Positions 1 to 11,588 are shown, counted from the first letter of the stretch. The stretch: DNA of 64,000 bases from Halomonadaceae bacterium T82-2 (GCA_001577635.1 LSBP01000001.1:248001-312000); one strand, 5' to 3'. Translations and numbers: made by a program. Notes: generated by a model from the letters alone, not told the origin.

Positions 1-88
1 GGCGGTCGACAACATCGCCCGGGCGCTGCGTGGCGAGCGACCGATCAGCCTGGTCAACGCGGCCGCCTGGGACGCTCGGCATGACTGA
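1..88 (+). CDS. C-terminal fragment of a D-2-hydroxyacid dehydrogenase-like protein (5' truncated by window)
   Basis: Frame from base 2 reads AVDNIARALRGERPISLVNAAAWDARHD*; NIARALRGE..LVN resembles the C-terminus of 2-hydroxyacid/hydroxypyruvate dehydrogenases. Confidence 0.5.
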   Translation, partial: AVDNIARALRGERPISLVNAAAWDARHD

Positions 89-215
89 CATCATCCTTTC
101 GGCCGACCTTGCTCTGGACAGCCTGCGCTATACTCGACATCGCGACGCATTGCCGTGGCCATGACAATAACGTCCCGGAGACCTCCTCACGTGGACCCAC
201 AGCGGGGAACCCCTC

Positions 216-1457
216 ATGCGCTCTTGCGGGCTGCCGGCCGATACCGCGCGCCCCGGTGAGTACGCTCGCCGCCTGGCGGCGCTCTGGCGCGCCCAGGGCG
301 ACGTCGACTACCGCCGGGCCAAGGCGCGCGACTACACGCGGTTCACGGTGGGCTCGCTGGGCCTCACCGCGGTCTTCGTGCTGTGCACGATCGGCTGGGA
401 CTTCGCCCTCGACGCCGACCACGCCGGCGACGCCATCGGCCACCGGCTGACCGAGGCCGGCGCGGTCCTGCTCTGGGCGCTGGCCACGCACCACGGCCTG
501 CATAGCGGACGATCGCGCGTCGCCACCCTGGCGGTACCGCTGTTCGTCGAGGCCAGCTTCCTGGACGTCCTCAGCCTGTTCGAGCACGGCCGAGCCTACG
601 GCATGGGCGGCTTCCTGTACTTCTTCATCTTCGTGCCCTTCCTGCTGCTCGGCCAGTCGCTGCGCCTGTCGATCCTGGTGCTCTCGGCGATCACGCTGTT
701 CCCCCTGCCGGTCGCCTGGCTGGGCGGCTACGATGACTTCGATCGCCGGGTCTACCTGGCCTACATGCTGGTCAGCCTGGCGCCCGTGCTGGCGTTGCGC
801 GGCTTCGTCGAGTACCTCTACTGGCAACTGTATCGCTACCGCTGCCGCATGGAACACCAGGCCGTCACCGACGCGCTCTCCGGCCTGGCCAACCGTCGCC
901 ACTTCCTACACGAGGGCCTGCGACGCCTGAGGCGCCACCGCCGCCACGGGCAGCCGGTGAGCCTGCTGTTCATCGACATCGACCACTTCAAGCGGATCAA
1001 CGACACCTTCGGTCATCGCGCCGGCGACACGGCCATCGCCCGGGTGGCCGAACGGCTGCAGCAGTGTCGCCGACCCGGCGACCTGCTGGCCCGCTACGGC
1101 GGCGAGGAGTTCGTGCTCCTGCTGCCGGGCACTGCGTCCACCCAGGCGAGCCAGGTTGCCGAACACATCCGCGCGACGATCGCCGCCACGCCCCTGCGAC
1201 TGCCCGACGCGACGATCCCGCCGCTGAACCTGACCGCCAGCATCGGGGTCGCCGGCTACCGGGCGACGGAAAGCCGGGCCGTCGACATCGACCGCCTGAT
1301 CCACGACGCCGATCTCGCGGCCTATAACGCCAAGCGCCAGGGCCGCAACCGGGTCGTCATGCACGCCGACGACACGCCTGGCGAGATGCCGCACGACGAC
1401 CCCGCGCGCTGCGACGGGGCGTCGGCGGCCCGCGGGGCGACAAATGCGTCACGATGA
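216..1457 (+). CDS. Membrane-anchored diguanylate cyclase (GGDEF domain) with canonical GGEEF and RxxD I-site
   Basis: Several N-terminal TM helices, then DIDHFKRINDTFGH...RPGDLLARYGGEEF. Confidence 0.9.
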   Translation: MRSCGLPADTARPGEYARRLAALWRAQGDVDYRRAKARDYTRFTVGSLGLTAVFVLCTIGWDFALDADHAGDAIGHRLTEAGAVLLWALATHHGLHSGRSRVATLAVPLFVEASFLDVLSLFEHGRAYGMGGFLYFFIFVPFLLLGQSLRLSILVLSAITLFPLPVAWLGGYDDFDRRVYLAYMLVSLAPVLALRGFVEYLYWQLYRYRCRMEHQAVTDALSGLANRRHFLHEGLRRLRRHRRHGQPVSLLFIDIDHFKRINDTFGHRAGDTAIARVAERLQQCRRPGDLLARYGGEEFVLLLPGTASTQASQVAEHIRATIAATPLRLPDATIPPLNLTASIGVAGYRATESRAVDIDRLIHDADLAAYNAKRQGRNRVVMHADDTPGEMPHDDPARCDGASAARGATNASR

Positions 1458-1577
1458 GCTAGAGTATTAAGAAACAGCGTTCTTTAAGTCCGCAACCTCA
1501 TGCTCAACCGCGCGCCGTCCCTGCCGATAATGGAGACAAGAGCCCCACGCCAGGGCTGGCCGCAAGAGACACGACCC

Positions 1578-2267
1578 ATGCACCAACCCCTCTGTCTGCT
1601 GTTTGACTGCGATGGCACCCTGGTGGACAGCGAGCCGCTCCTCGCGGAAGTCATGGCCGATGCGCTCAACCGTGCCGGCCTGCCCTTCGTTGCCCGGCAA
1701 TACATGGAGGAGTTCCGCGGCGTCCGCTTCATGACCATCGTCGCCGAGCTGGAACGCCGCCACGGCACCCTCGACCCCGGCGTCCGCGCCGCCACCGAGG
1801 CCGAGATGCGCGCCACCCTGGCCCGGCGCATGGCCAGCGAACTCCAGCCCATCCCCCACGTCCGCGAAACCCTCGAGCGGCTGGCGCACCATCCGCGCTG
1901 CGTGGCCTCCAACGGGCCCGAGCACAAGATCCGCAACGCCCTCGACAGTACCCGGCTGCGCCCGCACTTCGGCGACCGGCTCTACAGCGGCTACACCCTG
2001 AACTGCTGGAAGCCCGATCCGGGCCTGTTCCGTCACGCCGCCCTGGGCATGGGCCACGAGCCGTCGCGCTGCGTGGTCATCGATGATGCCGCCGTGGGGG
2101 TCGCCGCCGGCCTGGGCGCCGGGATGCACGTCATCCACATCAACCGCTTCCCCGAGACCGAAGTCACCCCGCCGGGGGCGATCGCCATGCACGACATGCG
2201 CGAGCTTCCCGGCCTGCTCGCCGGTCTGGCCGCGCACCTCGAGCCGCCGGCGGCCCTGGCCCGGTAG
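1578..2267 (+). CDS. HAD-superfamily hydrolase (beta-phosphoglucomutase/YieH-like phosphatase)
   Basis: LLFDCDGTLVDSEPL motif I, VIDDAAVGVAAG motif; start set at ATG 1578 inside ORF 1500..2267. Confidence 0.85.
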   Translation: MHQPLCLLFDCDGTLVDSEPLLAEVMADALNRAGLPFVARQYMEEFRGVRFMTIVAELERRHGTLDPGVRAATEAEMRATLARRMASELQPIPHVRETLERLAHHPRCVASNGPEHKIRNALDSTRLRPHFGDRLYSGYTLNCWKPDPGLFRHAALGMGHEPSRCVVIDDAAVGVAAGLGAGMHVIHINRFPETEVTPPGAIAMHDMRELPGLLAGLAAHLEPPAALAR

Positions 2268-2354
2268 CCGTTGCCTGCCGGCGCGGCGATCGCCGCGTCG
2301 GCGCTCCTGCGCTATCATCGAGACTCATCCATCGCCGCCAACAGGAGCCGCCGC

Positions 2355-2729
2355 ATGGCCTCCCTCCAGGACCAGCTGCGCGGTCTCGTCTACTCCACCG
2401 AGCATGGCGAGACCTGCCCCGACTGCCGACAGCCCATCGCCGAGTGCCGCTGTGCCGATGACGCCGAGGCCGCGCGTCTCGCCACCCTCGACGGCATCGT
2501 GCGCATCCGCCGCGAGACCAGCGGTCGCAAGGGCAAGGGCGTGACCACCGTGAGCGGGGTGCCGCTGGTCCAGGACGAGCTCAAGGCCCTGGCCAAGTCG
2601 CTCAAGAAGCGCTGCGGCACCGGCGGCGCGGTCAAGGACGGCGTGATCGAGATCCAGGGCGATCATCGCCAGAGCCTCAAGGCCGAGCTCGAGTCACGGG
2701 GCTACACCGTCAAGCTGGCCGGCGGCTGA
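2355..2729 (+). CDS. yciH: SUI1/YciH-family translation initiation factor-like protein
   Basis: MASLQDQLRGLVYSTEHGETCPDC...KGKGVTTVSGVPL...KKRCGTGGAVKDGVIEIQGDHR is typical SUI1/eIF1 family. Confidence 0.88.
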   Translation: MASLQDQLRGLVYSTEHGETCPDCRQPIAECRCADDAEAARLATLDGIVRIRRETSGRKGKGVTTVSGVPLVQDELKALAKSLKKRCGTGGAVKDGVIEIQGDHRQSLKAELESRGYTVKLAGG

Positions 2730-2771
2730 GTGCCGTCACGCCCCGCCTTCCGTCCCCTCTTCCCGGGAGAG

Positions 2772-3194
2772 ATGCCCATGCCCCGCTCGTTCGGTTCGCG
2801 ATTCCGCCTGCTCGCCGCCGGCGCCGTGCTGCTCACCCTCGCCGCCTGCGCCCTGACACCGCGTTTCGCCAACCTCGAGGCCCGCATCGTCAGCGACCGG
2901 CCCCTGGCGCTGCCGCGCAACGCCGAGCTCACGGTCACCCTGCGCACGACCGATGCCAAGGCCGGCACGGTGGCCGAGGCCACCTACACGCGGCTCGGCA
3001 GCGGGCCGATCCCGGTGGTGCTGCGCTACGACGACAACGCCATCGAGGGCGGGCAGCGCTACGTGCTGAGCGCGGCGATCCGCGCCGACGGCCGGCTGCT
3101 CTACACCTCGCCCAGGCCGGTACCGGTGCTGACCGGCGAGGCCGCCACTCCGGGCCCCGTCGAGGTGCCGGTGAAGCCCGTCTCCCGGCCCTGA
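2772..3194 (+). CDS. YbaY-family lipoprotein
   Basis: Lipobox LTLAACAL, then a YbaY-like beta domain. Confidence 0.65.
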   Translation: MPMPRSFGSRFRLLAAGAVLLTLAACALTPRFANLEARIVSDRPLALPRNAELTVTLRTTDAKAGTVAEATYTRLGSGPIPVVLRYDDNAIEGGQRYVLSAAIRADGRLLYTSPRPVPVLTGEAATPGPVEVPVKPVSRP

Positions 3195-3198
3195 GGCG

Positions 3199-4104
3199 TC
3201 ACTGCGCGGCGAGCAGCGACGTCAGGACGTCATCCACTGGGGCATCGACCTTCAGGGCGTAGAGCGCATCGGCCCGGGTGCGGCCGCGGTTGACGCAGGC
3301 GATCGGCTGCCCGGCCCGGGCGGCCTGACGCGCGAAGCGATACCCGGATTGCACCATCAGCGAGGAACCGACCACCAGCAGGGCGTCGGCGGCTTCAAGG
3401 GCGGCGAAGGCCGCCGCGACCCGCTCGCGGGGCACGCTGTCGCCGAAGAACACCACGTCGGGCTTCCAGATGCCGTCGCCGCAGCGCGGGCAGGCCGGCA
3501 CCCGGAAGGTCGAGAAGTCGAGCCCGTCCAGGTCGGCGTCGCCGTCCGGCCCCACCGCGGCCTCCAGCGACAGCCAGCGCGGATTGGCCCCGGCCAGCTC
3601 GGCATGCAGGTCATGGCGCATGCGCCGCGCGCCGCATCCCATGCAGCGCACGATCTCGGCCCGGCCGTGCAGGTCGATGACCCGCCGCGACCCGGCGCGC
3701 TGGTGCAGGCCGTCGACGTTCTGGGTGACCAGCGCGGTGACCCGGCCGCGCGCCTCGAGCGCGGCCAGCGCCCGGTGCGCCGGCCCCGGGCGCGCCTGCT
3801 GGATGGCCCGAAAGCCGATCAGGCTGCGCGCCCAGTAGCGCCGGCGAGTCGCCGCGCTGGCCATGAACGCCTGGTGGCGGACCGGCGGCGAACGCTTCCA
3901 GGCACCGCTGGCGTCGCGGTAGTCGGGGATGCCGCAGCCGGTGCTCACCCCGGCCCCGGTCAGCACCATCAACCGGGGGTGGCGCTCGATGAAGGCACGC
4001 AGGGCCGCCGATGGCGCGGCCGGCGCAAGAGAGGCGCCCTCACGGGGCGCGAAAGCATGATCTGGCAAGGGCATACGACGAGTGGCGACTGGCGAGTCGG
4101 GCAT
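3199..4104 (-). CDS. NAD-dependent protein deacylase, Sir2 family
   Basis: TGAGVSTGCGIPDYR, TQNVDGLHQRAG, CMGC/CPRCG zinc cysteines, VVGSSLMV; start uncertain (4104 or 4074). Confidence 0.9.
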   Translation of the reverse strand: MPDSPVATRRMPLPDHAFAPREGASLAPAAPSAALRAFIERHPRLMVLTGAGVSTGCGIPDYRDASGAWKRSPPVRHQAFMASAATRRRYWARSLIGFRAIQQARPGPAHRALAALEARGRVTALVTQNVDGLHQRAGSRRVIDLHGRAEIVRCMGCGARRMRHDLHAELAGANPRWLSLEAAVGPDGDADLDGLDFSTFRVPACPRCGDGIWKPDVVFFGDSVPRERVAAAFAALEAADALLVVGSSLMVQSGYRFARQAARAGQPIACVNRGRTRADALYALKVDAPVDDVLTSLLAAQ

Positions 4105-4163
4105 TTTTGGGTCAAGGTAAAAACGTCTCACACACCGATGGCAAGTACCAGTGCCGCGAACGG

Positions 4164-5234
4164 ATGTCACCGATGCTCCCCATCACCGCGTCCTCCCGCC
4201 ACCCCCGTCAGGCGCTTGCCCGACGCCTCTACCCGGCCCGGATCGTCGGCCTGGCGCTGGGCATGCTCGCCGTGGCCGCCGCCTGGCGGGCGGTGCCGCC
4301 GGCGTGGCCGTGGTGGATGCTGCTGGCACTCAACGGCCTGGGCTGGCCGCATCTGGCCCGCTACCTGGCCACCCGGGTGCGCGATCCGCATCGCACCGAA
4401 CGTCACTGCCTGCTGATCGACGGCCTGCTGACCGGCTTCTGGGTCGCCGCCGTCGACTTCGCGCCGATCCCCGGCGCGGTGCTGATCGCGCTCTACAACC
4501 TCGGCACCATCGCCGTCGGCGGCCCCCGCCTGCTGGCCGCCGGCTCCCTGGCCTGGCTGGCCGGCGGCGGCGTGGGCGCCCTGATCTGGCCGACACTCGA
4601 CTGGCAGCTGCTGCCCACGCCGCTCGCCCTGCTGGGCGCCCTGCCGCTGCTGCTGCTCTATCCGTTGATGATCGGCTGGCGCAGCTACCGTCAGGCCTGT
4701 CAGCTGGTCGAGCAGAAGCGCCGCGAAACCCGCCAGCGGCGCACCGACGCCCTCACCGGCCTCTACAACCGTGCCCACTGGGAGCGGGTGATCGAGAGCC
4801 ATTTCGATACCGGCCGGCCCCCCCTGTGCCTGGCGCTGCTGGAGATCGACCACTTCCAGCGCATCAACGACACCTTCGGTCACGCCATGGGCGACCAGGT
4901 CCTGCGTCGCACGGCGCGCTTCCTGCAGGAGACGCTGGGCGAGGAGGCCCTGCTGGCCCGCCACGGCGCCACGACCTTCGGCCTGCTGCTGGACGAGACG
5001 CCCCTGGACCGGGCGCTCACGCAGCTCGACGGGCTGCGCGAGGCCTTCCTCAAGCCCGAGGCCCAGGGCGAGAGCCTGCTGCCCTGCACGCTCAGCATCG
5101 GCCTGGCCGAATGCCACACCACCCTGAACCGGCCGGGCGAATGGATGCAGCAGGCCGAGCTGGCGCTGGACAGCGCCCGGGTGCAGGGGCGCAACCGGGT
5201 GGTGGCCTACAGCGGAACCGCACGTTCCGCCTAG
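4164..5234 (+). CDS. MASE2-like membrane protein with degenerate GGDEF domain (GATTF)
   Basis: N-terminal multi-TM resembling MASE2, then LEIDHFQRINDTFGHAMGDQ...LLARHGATTFGLLL. Confidence 0.85.
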   Translation: MSPMLPITASSRHPRQALARRLYPARIVGLALGMLAVAAAWRAVPPAWPWWMLLALNGLGWPHLARYLATRVRDPHRTERHCLLIDGLLTGFWVAAVDFAPIPGAVLIALYNLGTIAVGGPRLLAAGSLAWLAGGGVGALIWPTLDWQLLPTPLALLGALPLLLLYPLMIGWRSYRQACQLVEQKRRETRQRRTDALTGLYNRAHWERVIESHFDTGRPPLCLALLEIDHFQRINDTFGHAMGDQVLRRTARFLQETLGEEALLARHGATTFGLLLDETPLDRALTQLDGLREAFLKPEAQGESLLPCTLSIGLAECHTTLNRPGEWMQQAELALDSARVQGRNRVVAYSGTARSA

Positions 5235-5297
5235 CGGCGCATGGTCGGCCACGCCGGGCTTGGCTAGAATGGGCCCTCGTCTTTCCGGGTGGCAAGG

Positions 5298-6218
5298 ATG
5301 GCTGAGATGCCCTGGCTGGAATACCTGATTCCGTTGATCTTCCTCGCGCCGCTGGGCGCCACCGCGGCCATCGTCCTGGCCCTGCGCAACCTGCACGACG
5401 CGCGCATCCGCTCGCCGATCGACGCGCATCCCCTGCGCGAACCGGGCCAGGCGCTGCGCGATCGCCTCGACCACGCCTTCACCGGGCTGTTCCTCAACGG
5501 GGCACTGGGGCCGATCGTGATTCTCGCCCCGCTGACCTACGGCATGGGGCGGATGATCGTCACCGACGCCTCGATCTGGCTGGAGTGGGCCGTCTACGGC
5601 CTGATCTGCTCGGCCCTGGTCCTGCTGTTCTGCCTGCTGCTGATCCGCGACTTCCAGCGCATCCGCCGCCTCAAGCTGGGCCTGGCCTGCGAGCTGGCGG
5701 TGGGCCAGGAGCTGGAGCACCTGATTCGCCCCGAGGACCACCCCTACTTCGTCTTCCACGACATTCCCAGCGAGACCTTCACCATCGACCACGTGGCGCT
5801 GACCCCCCATGGCGTCTTCGTCATCGAGACCCGGGCCCGCACCTTTCCGCTGGACGCCAGCGGCCAACCGCAGCGTGACGTGGCGGTGGAGAGCCAGCGC
5901 CTGCGCTTTCCCGGCTGGAGCGAGCGCCAGCCGCTGCGCAAGACGCGCCAGGCGGCGGAGTGGATGCGCCACTGGCTGGCACGGGAGTGCAACGCCGACG
6001 TGCCGGTACGCGGCATGCTGGTGCTGCCGGGCTGGCGTATCGACCTCGAACAGGCGCCAGCGGGGGTGGATGTGGTCAACGGCGAGAACCTGACCCGGCG
6101 GCTGATCGACACGCCGCTGGGGCCGCTCGACCCGGCCACCCATGACCGCGTCGCCCAGGCCCTGCGCCGGCGTGGCGCCCTGCTCGACGACCGCCGCCGC
6201 GAGACCCCCTCGATCTGA
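5298..6218 (+). CDS. NERD (nuclease-related) domain membrane protein
   Basis: Two N-terminal TM segments; VGQELEHLI...FVFHDIP...TIDHVALTPHGVFVIETRAR matches NERD core. Confidence 0.75.
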   Translation: MAEMPWLEYLIPLIFLAPLGATAAIVLALRNLHDARIRSPIDAHPLREPGQALRDRLDHAFTGLFLNGALGPIVILAPLTYGMGRMIVTDASIWLEWAVYGLICSALVLLFCLLLIRDFQRIRRLKLGLACELAVGQELEHLIRPEDHPYFVFHDIPSETFTIDHVALTPHGVFVIETRARTFPLDASGQPQRDVAVESQRLRFPGWSERQPLRKTRQAAEWMRHWLARECNADVPVRGMLVLPGWRIDLEQAPAGVDVVNGENLTRRLIDTPLGPLDPATHDRVAQALRRRGALLDDRRRETPSI

Positions 6219-7006
6219 TCAGTCCCGGACCGCCGTCACCCGTACCCGCGACGCACAGCGTCCCCGGCGCAACGCCACCAGGCTGCCCGCCGCGGGGAAA
6301 CCGTCCAGTGCCGCCGCCCGGATGCCGATGCGCACCTCGGTCAGCCGCCGGTTGCCGCGACCGGCGCAGACCAGCTGCAACGCCCGGCCCCTTCCCTCGC
6401 CGAAGGCCGCCTCGAAGGCCGCGATCAGGTCATTGCGCGCCACGACACCGCCCTGGTGGATCACCACGAAGTCGGCGAAGGCGCTGGCGTTGACCGCCGC
6501 CAGCAGGTCGAGTGCCGTGGCGAAGTAGTCGGTCGGGGCGATCGCCAGGCAGGCGGCGTGCTTGGCGTATTCGTGGCGATCGAGACAGCTCGCCCGCCCC
6601 GGCATCGCCCGGTCGAGCCGCGCGGCAAGCGACGCGGGCAGCTCGAAGGGCGCATGCGCCCGACAGAAGCCGCCGTCGGGCCGTGGCGACTCGCCGAAGC
6701 AGCCCTCGGCCCGCCACTGCCGGCGGCTCACGCCGGCCTCGGCGACCCGCTCCGGACGCGACGGCCACAGCCCGTGCAGCACGAAGCCCTCGCCGGCGGC
6801 CTCGCGCAGGCGTGGCTCGCGGCACTCCCGGGGCGGCGAACGCCGGCTCGCGCAGAACCCCGGATGCCAGGTCAGCGCCAGGGTGTAGTGATCGAACGCG
6901 TCGGCAGACGCCGAAGGCGGAGCGTCAGGCTGCGCCCCGGCCACGCCGATGGCCAGCAGCCCGGCCAGCAGCAGGCCGAGCCGGGCCGTCCACCGGCCCC
7001 GGGCGT

Positions 7007-7016
<10 letters not shown>
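6219..7016 (-). CDS. Ribonuclease T2 family (RNase I-like), secreted
   Basis: Signal peptide, LTWHPGFC, VLHGLWP (CAS-I), HEYAKHAAC (CAS-II); probable non-ATG start (TTG at 7016). Confidence 0.82.
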
Positions 7017-8161
<1,145 letters not shown>

Positions 8162-8259
8162 ATCGCCTCCGTGTGATGTCTCATGACTCCGACCCAGCAT
8201 AAACCCTTGTGCTACACAAAGGTCCAACACGGCGCCGCGCAGCCGAGGCGTCGCCGGGA

Positions 8260-9594
8260 CTACTCGCCCTTGAGTCGCCCGCCCATCTCCTGGGCCAGTT
8301 CGACCGCATAGTGGTCGGTCATGCCGCCGATGAAGTCGAGCATGCGCCGGTAGCTGGCATAGAGCGGCCAGGTCGGCCGTGGCGTGTTCTCGCCGATCAG
8401 CGCCAGCACGCGCTGGTGCTTGAAGGTCGAGCGGCCGTGATGATGCAGCTCATGGGCCGCGCCGATGAAGGCCTCGAGCAGGATGCCGAGGGTGGTATGG
8501 GCACCGATCTCCAGCTTGGCCTTGCGCTCGTTCTGGAAGATGCGCTCGCGGGCGAGCTGCTTGGCCGCCTTGACGCCCCAGTCGAGATCGGGGTGACAGA
8601 GCTCGAGCAGGTCCTCGGTGAGCGCGCCGTTGAGAAGCGCCGTCTCATGCTGGACGAACACCTCGCCGACGTCGTTCACGGCACGTTCCATGGCCGCCCC
8701 GCGCAACGCCGCGATGCGCCGGCGCTGCGACACGCCGGCGCCCAGCGCGGCGTACTCGGCGGGCTCACCGCCGGCGATCTGGCTCAGGATGCCCGCGACC
8801 TCGTCGAAGCGCAGGATGCCCATCTCCAGGCCATCCTCGAGATCCAGCAGCGCATAGCAGATGTCGTCCGCCGCCTCGACCAGATAGGCCAGCGGATGCC
8901 GGCACCAGGCCCACTCGGCCCGACGGCGCAACCCCAGGGTCTCGGCCACTTCGGCGAGCTGCTCGCGCTCGGACTGATAGGCCCCGAACTTGCCGGTACG
9001 GCCGCCGTGCTCCACCGTCCACGGGTACTTGAGCAGGGTGCCCAGTGTCGCCGCGGTCAGGCGCATGCCGCCGCGGAACTGGTTGTATTCGATCTGGGTA
9101 ACGATGCGAAAGCCCTGGGCATTGCCCTCGTAGGTCAGCAGGTCGTCGCGCTGGGTATCGGTGAGCCCTTCCAGCAGCCCGCTGCCGTCGTTCTCGGCGC
9201 GCTTGAACCAGTCGCGGATGGCGTACTCGCCGGCATGGCCGAACGGTGGGTTGCCGATGTCGTGGCCCAGGCAGGCCGCCTGGACGATCACCCCCAGGTC
9301 GGCCGGGGTGATCCACGCCGGCAGCCGCTCGCGCAGCTGCTCGCCGACGATCATGCCCAGCGAGCGCCCCACGCAGCCCACCTCCAGCGAGTGGGTCAAC
9401 CGAGTGTGGATATGGTCGTTGTCGGTGAGCGGATGGACCTGGGTCTTGCGCCCCAGGCGCCGGAACGAGCCGGCGAAGACGATCCGGTCGTGGTCCTTGT
9501 GGAACGGGCTGCGGCCGACCTCGTCGCGCGAGCCGCGTGGCTTGTCGTTGAGCCGGCCCGGCTCGAGCAGGCGTTCCCAGTTCATCGACGTCAT
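8260..9594 (-). CDS. dgt: Deoxyguanosinetriphosphate triphosphohydrolase (dGTPase)
   Basis: RDEVGRSPFHKDHDRIVFAGSFRRLGRKTQVHPL, HTRLTHSLEV, GHDIGNPPFGHAGE (HD motif). Confidence 0.93.
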   Translation of the reverse strand: MTSMNWERLLEPGRLNDKPRGSRDEVGRSPFHKDHDRIVFAGSFRRLGRKTQVHPLTDNDHIHTRLTHSLEVGCVGRSLGMIVGEQLRERLPAWITPADLGVIVQAACLGHDIGNPPFGHAGEYAIRDWFKRAENDGSGLLEGLTDTQRDDLLTYEGNAQGFRIVTQIEYNQFRGGMRLTAATLGTLLKYPWTVEHGGRTGKFGAYQSEREQLAEVAETLGLRRRAEWAWCRHPLAYLVEAADDICYALLDLEDGLEMGILRFDEVAGILSQIAGGEPAEYAALGAGVSQRRRIAALRGAAMERAVNDVGEVFVQHETALLNGALTEDLLELCHPDLDWGVKAAKQLARERIFQNERKAKLEIGAHTTLGILLEAFIGAAHELHHHGRSTFKHQRVLALIGENTPRPTWPLYASYRRMLDFIGGMTDHYAVELAQEMGGRLKGE

Positions 9595-9688
9595 GCGGCA
9601 TCCTCCAGGGTAGCGCGCCGCCCCTGCGAGGCAGCATGCCCGAGTTGGCCGCGGCGGCCGGCGTCTGTCAAGCCGGGGCCGCGGGTGA

Positions 9689-11131
9689 TCAGTGCGCGCG
9701 AATCATCGCCGCCAGGTCGGCGGACACCGCGTCCAGCACCGTGGACCAGGCCAGGTAGGGCGTGCTCGCCGTGCCGTTGACCAGCACGCTGAACGCGCCC
9801 CAGCGGCCGCTCGCGGTGCGGAAGTAGCCACCCAGCGCCCGGACCGCAACGGGCTGGTTGAGCGTGCCGGTCTTGAGCATCACATGGTTCTGAAACAGCG
9901 GATCGCCCCGACGGATGAAGTGCATCGGCCCGTTGACCGGCAGCTGCAGCCCGGCCAGAAAGGCCGGAAACAGCGCCGGCCGCCGGTACAGGGTCGCCAG
10001 CAGGGTGGTCACGCCCTGCGCCGAGGTGCGGTTTTCCGGCGTCAGGCCGCTGCCGCTGTGCAGCACCAGCGGCCCGTGCCCCGGCAGGCCCCGGGCGAAG
10101 CCGGCCACCGCCTTGCCGGCCTGGGGCAACGTGGCCCGCGGCGTATCGGCCAGATCCAGGCTCAGGGTGTCGGCCATGAAGTTGTTCGAATAATCGAGCA
10201 TCCGTTGCAGCAGCGTCTGCAACGGCTTGCCGTCGACCGAAGCCAGCTGGGTCGCCGCCGCGGGAGGCCGCGTCCGGCTCACCGCCGTGCCGTCGGAGAC
10301 GCCGACCCCGGCCCGCTCGAGCATCGCCTGCAGGGTCCGGGCGGTCTGCTCCGCCGGGTCGGAGCTGGCACGATAGAGCGCCCGTGGACGGGAGTCCCGG
10401 GCGATGGTGCCGCTGACCACCAGCACGTCGCCCCGCTCGTCGGTGACCCGCTCGGCATCGAGCCGGGACTCGCCGCCCCGGGCGACGGTGGTCACGCGGT
10501 TGTCGACGCGGGTGGTGGGCTCGACGGTGTTGCAGCTGAGGATCCGCGCCGCGCCGCCCACCCGGCGCCCCGGCAGCACGTCGAGGCACCAGCTGCCGTA
10601 GTTGACCGCCGCTGAAGAAAGCCGCGCGCTGTAGGCATTGTCGGCCCGCGAGGCGGCCCGGCAGCGGTCGGTGGTCACGCACTCGACCGGGCCGAAGCGC
10701 CACTGGCTGACCACCAGTTGCCCCCTGACCGCCGTGACGCCGCGCTGGCGCAGCCGCTGGATCAGCCGCCACAGATCCTCGGAGACCAGCGCCGGGTCGC
10801 CGCCGCCCTCGAGCACCAGGTCGCCGTGCAGCACGCCATCGTCATCGATCACTCCGGTCGACACCAGCCGGGTGGTGAAGCGATGCTGCGGCCCCCAACG
10901 GTCCAGCGCCGCGGCCGCCGTGTAGAGCTTGGAGACCGAGGCCGGCGAGAGCGCGCGGCGGGGCGCGATAGCGCCCAGCACCCGGCCGGAATCCAGCAGC
11001 TCGGCCCGGGCGCCGAGGCGATAGCCCTGGCCGGCCAGCCGCGCCACATGCTCGAACCCCGACGCCCGGGCGAACGACCCCGGCGTCGCCAGACACAACA
11101 CAACGAACAGCAGGGACAGACGACGCGACAT
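9689..11131 (-). CDS. dacB: D-alanyl-D-alanine carboxypeptidase/endopeptidase (PBP4, peptidase S13)
   Basis: SPASVSKLYTAAAAL (SxxK), YSNNFMADTL (SxN-type), KTGTLN. Confidence 0.9.
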   Translation of the reverse strand: MSRRLSLLFVVLCLATPGSFARASGFEHVARLAGQGYRLGARAELLDSGRVLGAIAPRRALSPASVSKLYTAAAALDRWGPQHRFTTRLVSTGVIDDDGVLHGDLVLEGGGDPALVSEDLWRLIQRLRQRGVTAVRGQLVVSQWRFGPVECVTTDRCRAASRADNAYSARLSSAAVNYGSWCLDVLPGRRVGGAARILSCNTVEPTTRVDNRVTTVARGGESRLDAERVTDERGDVLVVSGTIARDSRPRALYRASSDPAEQTARTLQAMLERAGVGVSDGTAVSRTRPPAAATQLASVDGKPLQTLLQRMLDYSNNFMADTLSLDLADTPRATLPQAGKAVAGFARGLPGHGPLVLHSGSGLTPENRTSAQGVTTLLATLYRRPALFPAFLAGLQLPVNGPMHFIRRGDPLFQNHVMLKTGTLNQPVAVRALGGYFRTASGRWGAFSVLVNGTASTPYLAWSTVLDAVSADLAAMIRAH

Positions 11132-11163
11132 GACGGCTCCGTGAACGGTGAAGGGCATCCAGC

Positions 11164-11493
11164 CTAGTGGGCCGAGACCTGCGAGAAAACCTGAATCACC
11201 GCCACCCCGGCGATGATCAGCCCCATGCCCAGTACCGCCGGCACATCGAGCCGCTCGCCGAACCACACCACGCCGAGCAGCGACACCAGCACGATGCCCA
11301 GCCCGGCCCAGACGGCATAGGCGACGCCCACGGGCAGGCTGCGCAGCACCAGAGTCAGCAGGTAGAACGCCAGGCCGTAGCCGATCACCACCCCCACGCT
11401 GGGCCACAACCGGGTGAACTCCTGCGAGGCCTTGAGCGCGGTGGTGCCGAGCACTTCGGCGACGATCGCCAGAAACAGGTACAGATAGGCCAT
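11164..11493 (-). CDS. SMR-family multidrug efflux protein (EmrE/SugE-like)
   Basis: MAYLYLFLAIVAEVLGTTALKAS...AYAVWAGLGIVLVSLLGVVWFGERLD. Confidence 0.92.
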   Translation of the reverse strand: MAYLYLFLAIVAEVLGTTALKASQEFTRLWPSVGVVIGYGLAFYLLTLVLRSLPVGVAYAVWAGLGIVLVSLLGVVWFGERLDVPAVLGMGLIIAGVAVIQVFSQVSAH

Positions 11494-11588
11494 TGCGACT
11501 CCCTCCTGGGCAGTGGCGCGAGCGGTAGCGCCGGGTCCGTGTCGGAGGCTGCATTCTAGCCTCGTTAATGATGGAATCGAGTTATCAA

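Noticed and set aside
4167-6143. 658-aa minus-strand ORF
   Set aside because: Antisense across the degenerate GGDEF and NERD genes; no domain signal.
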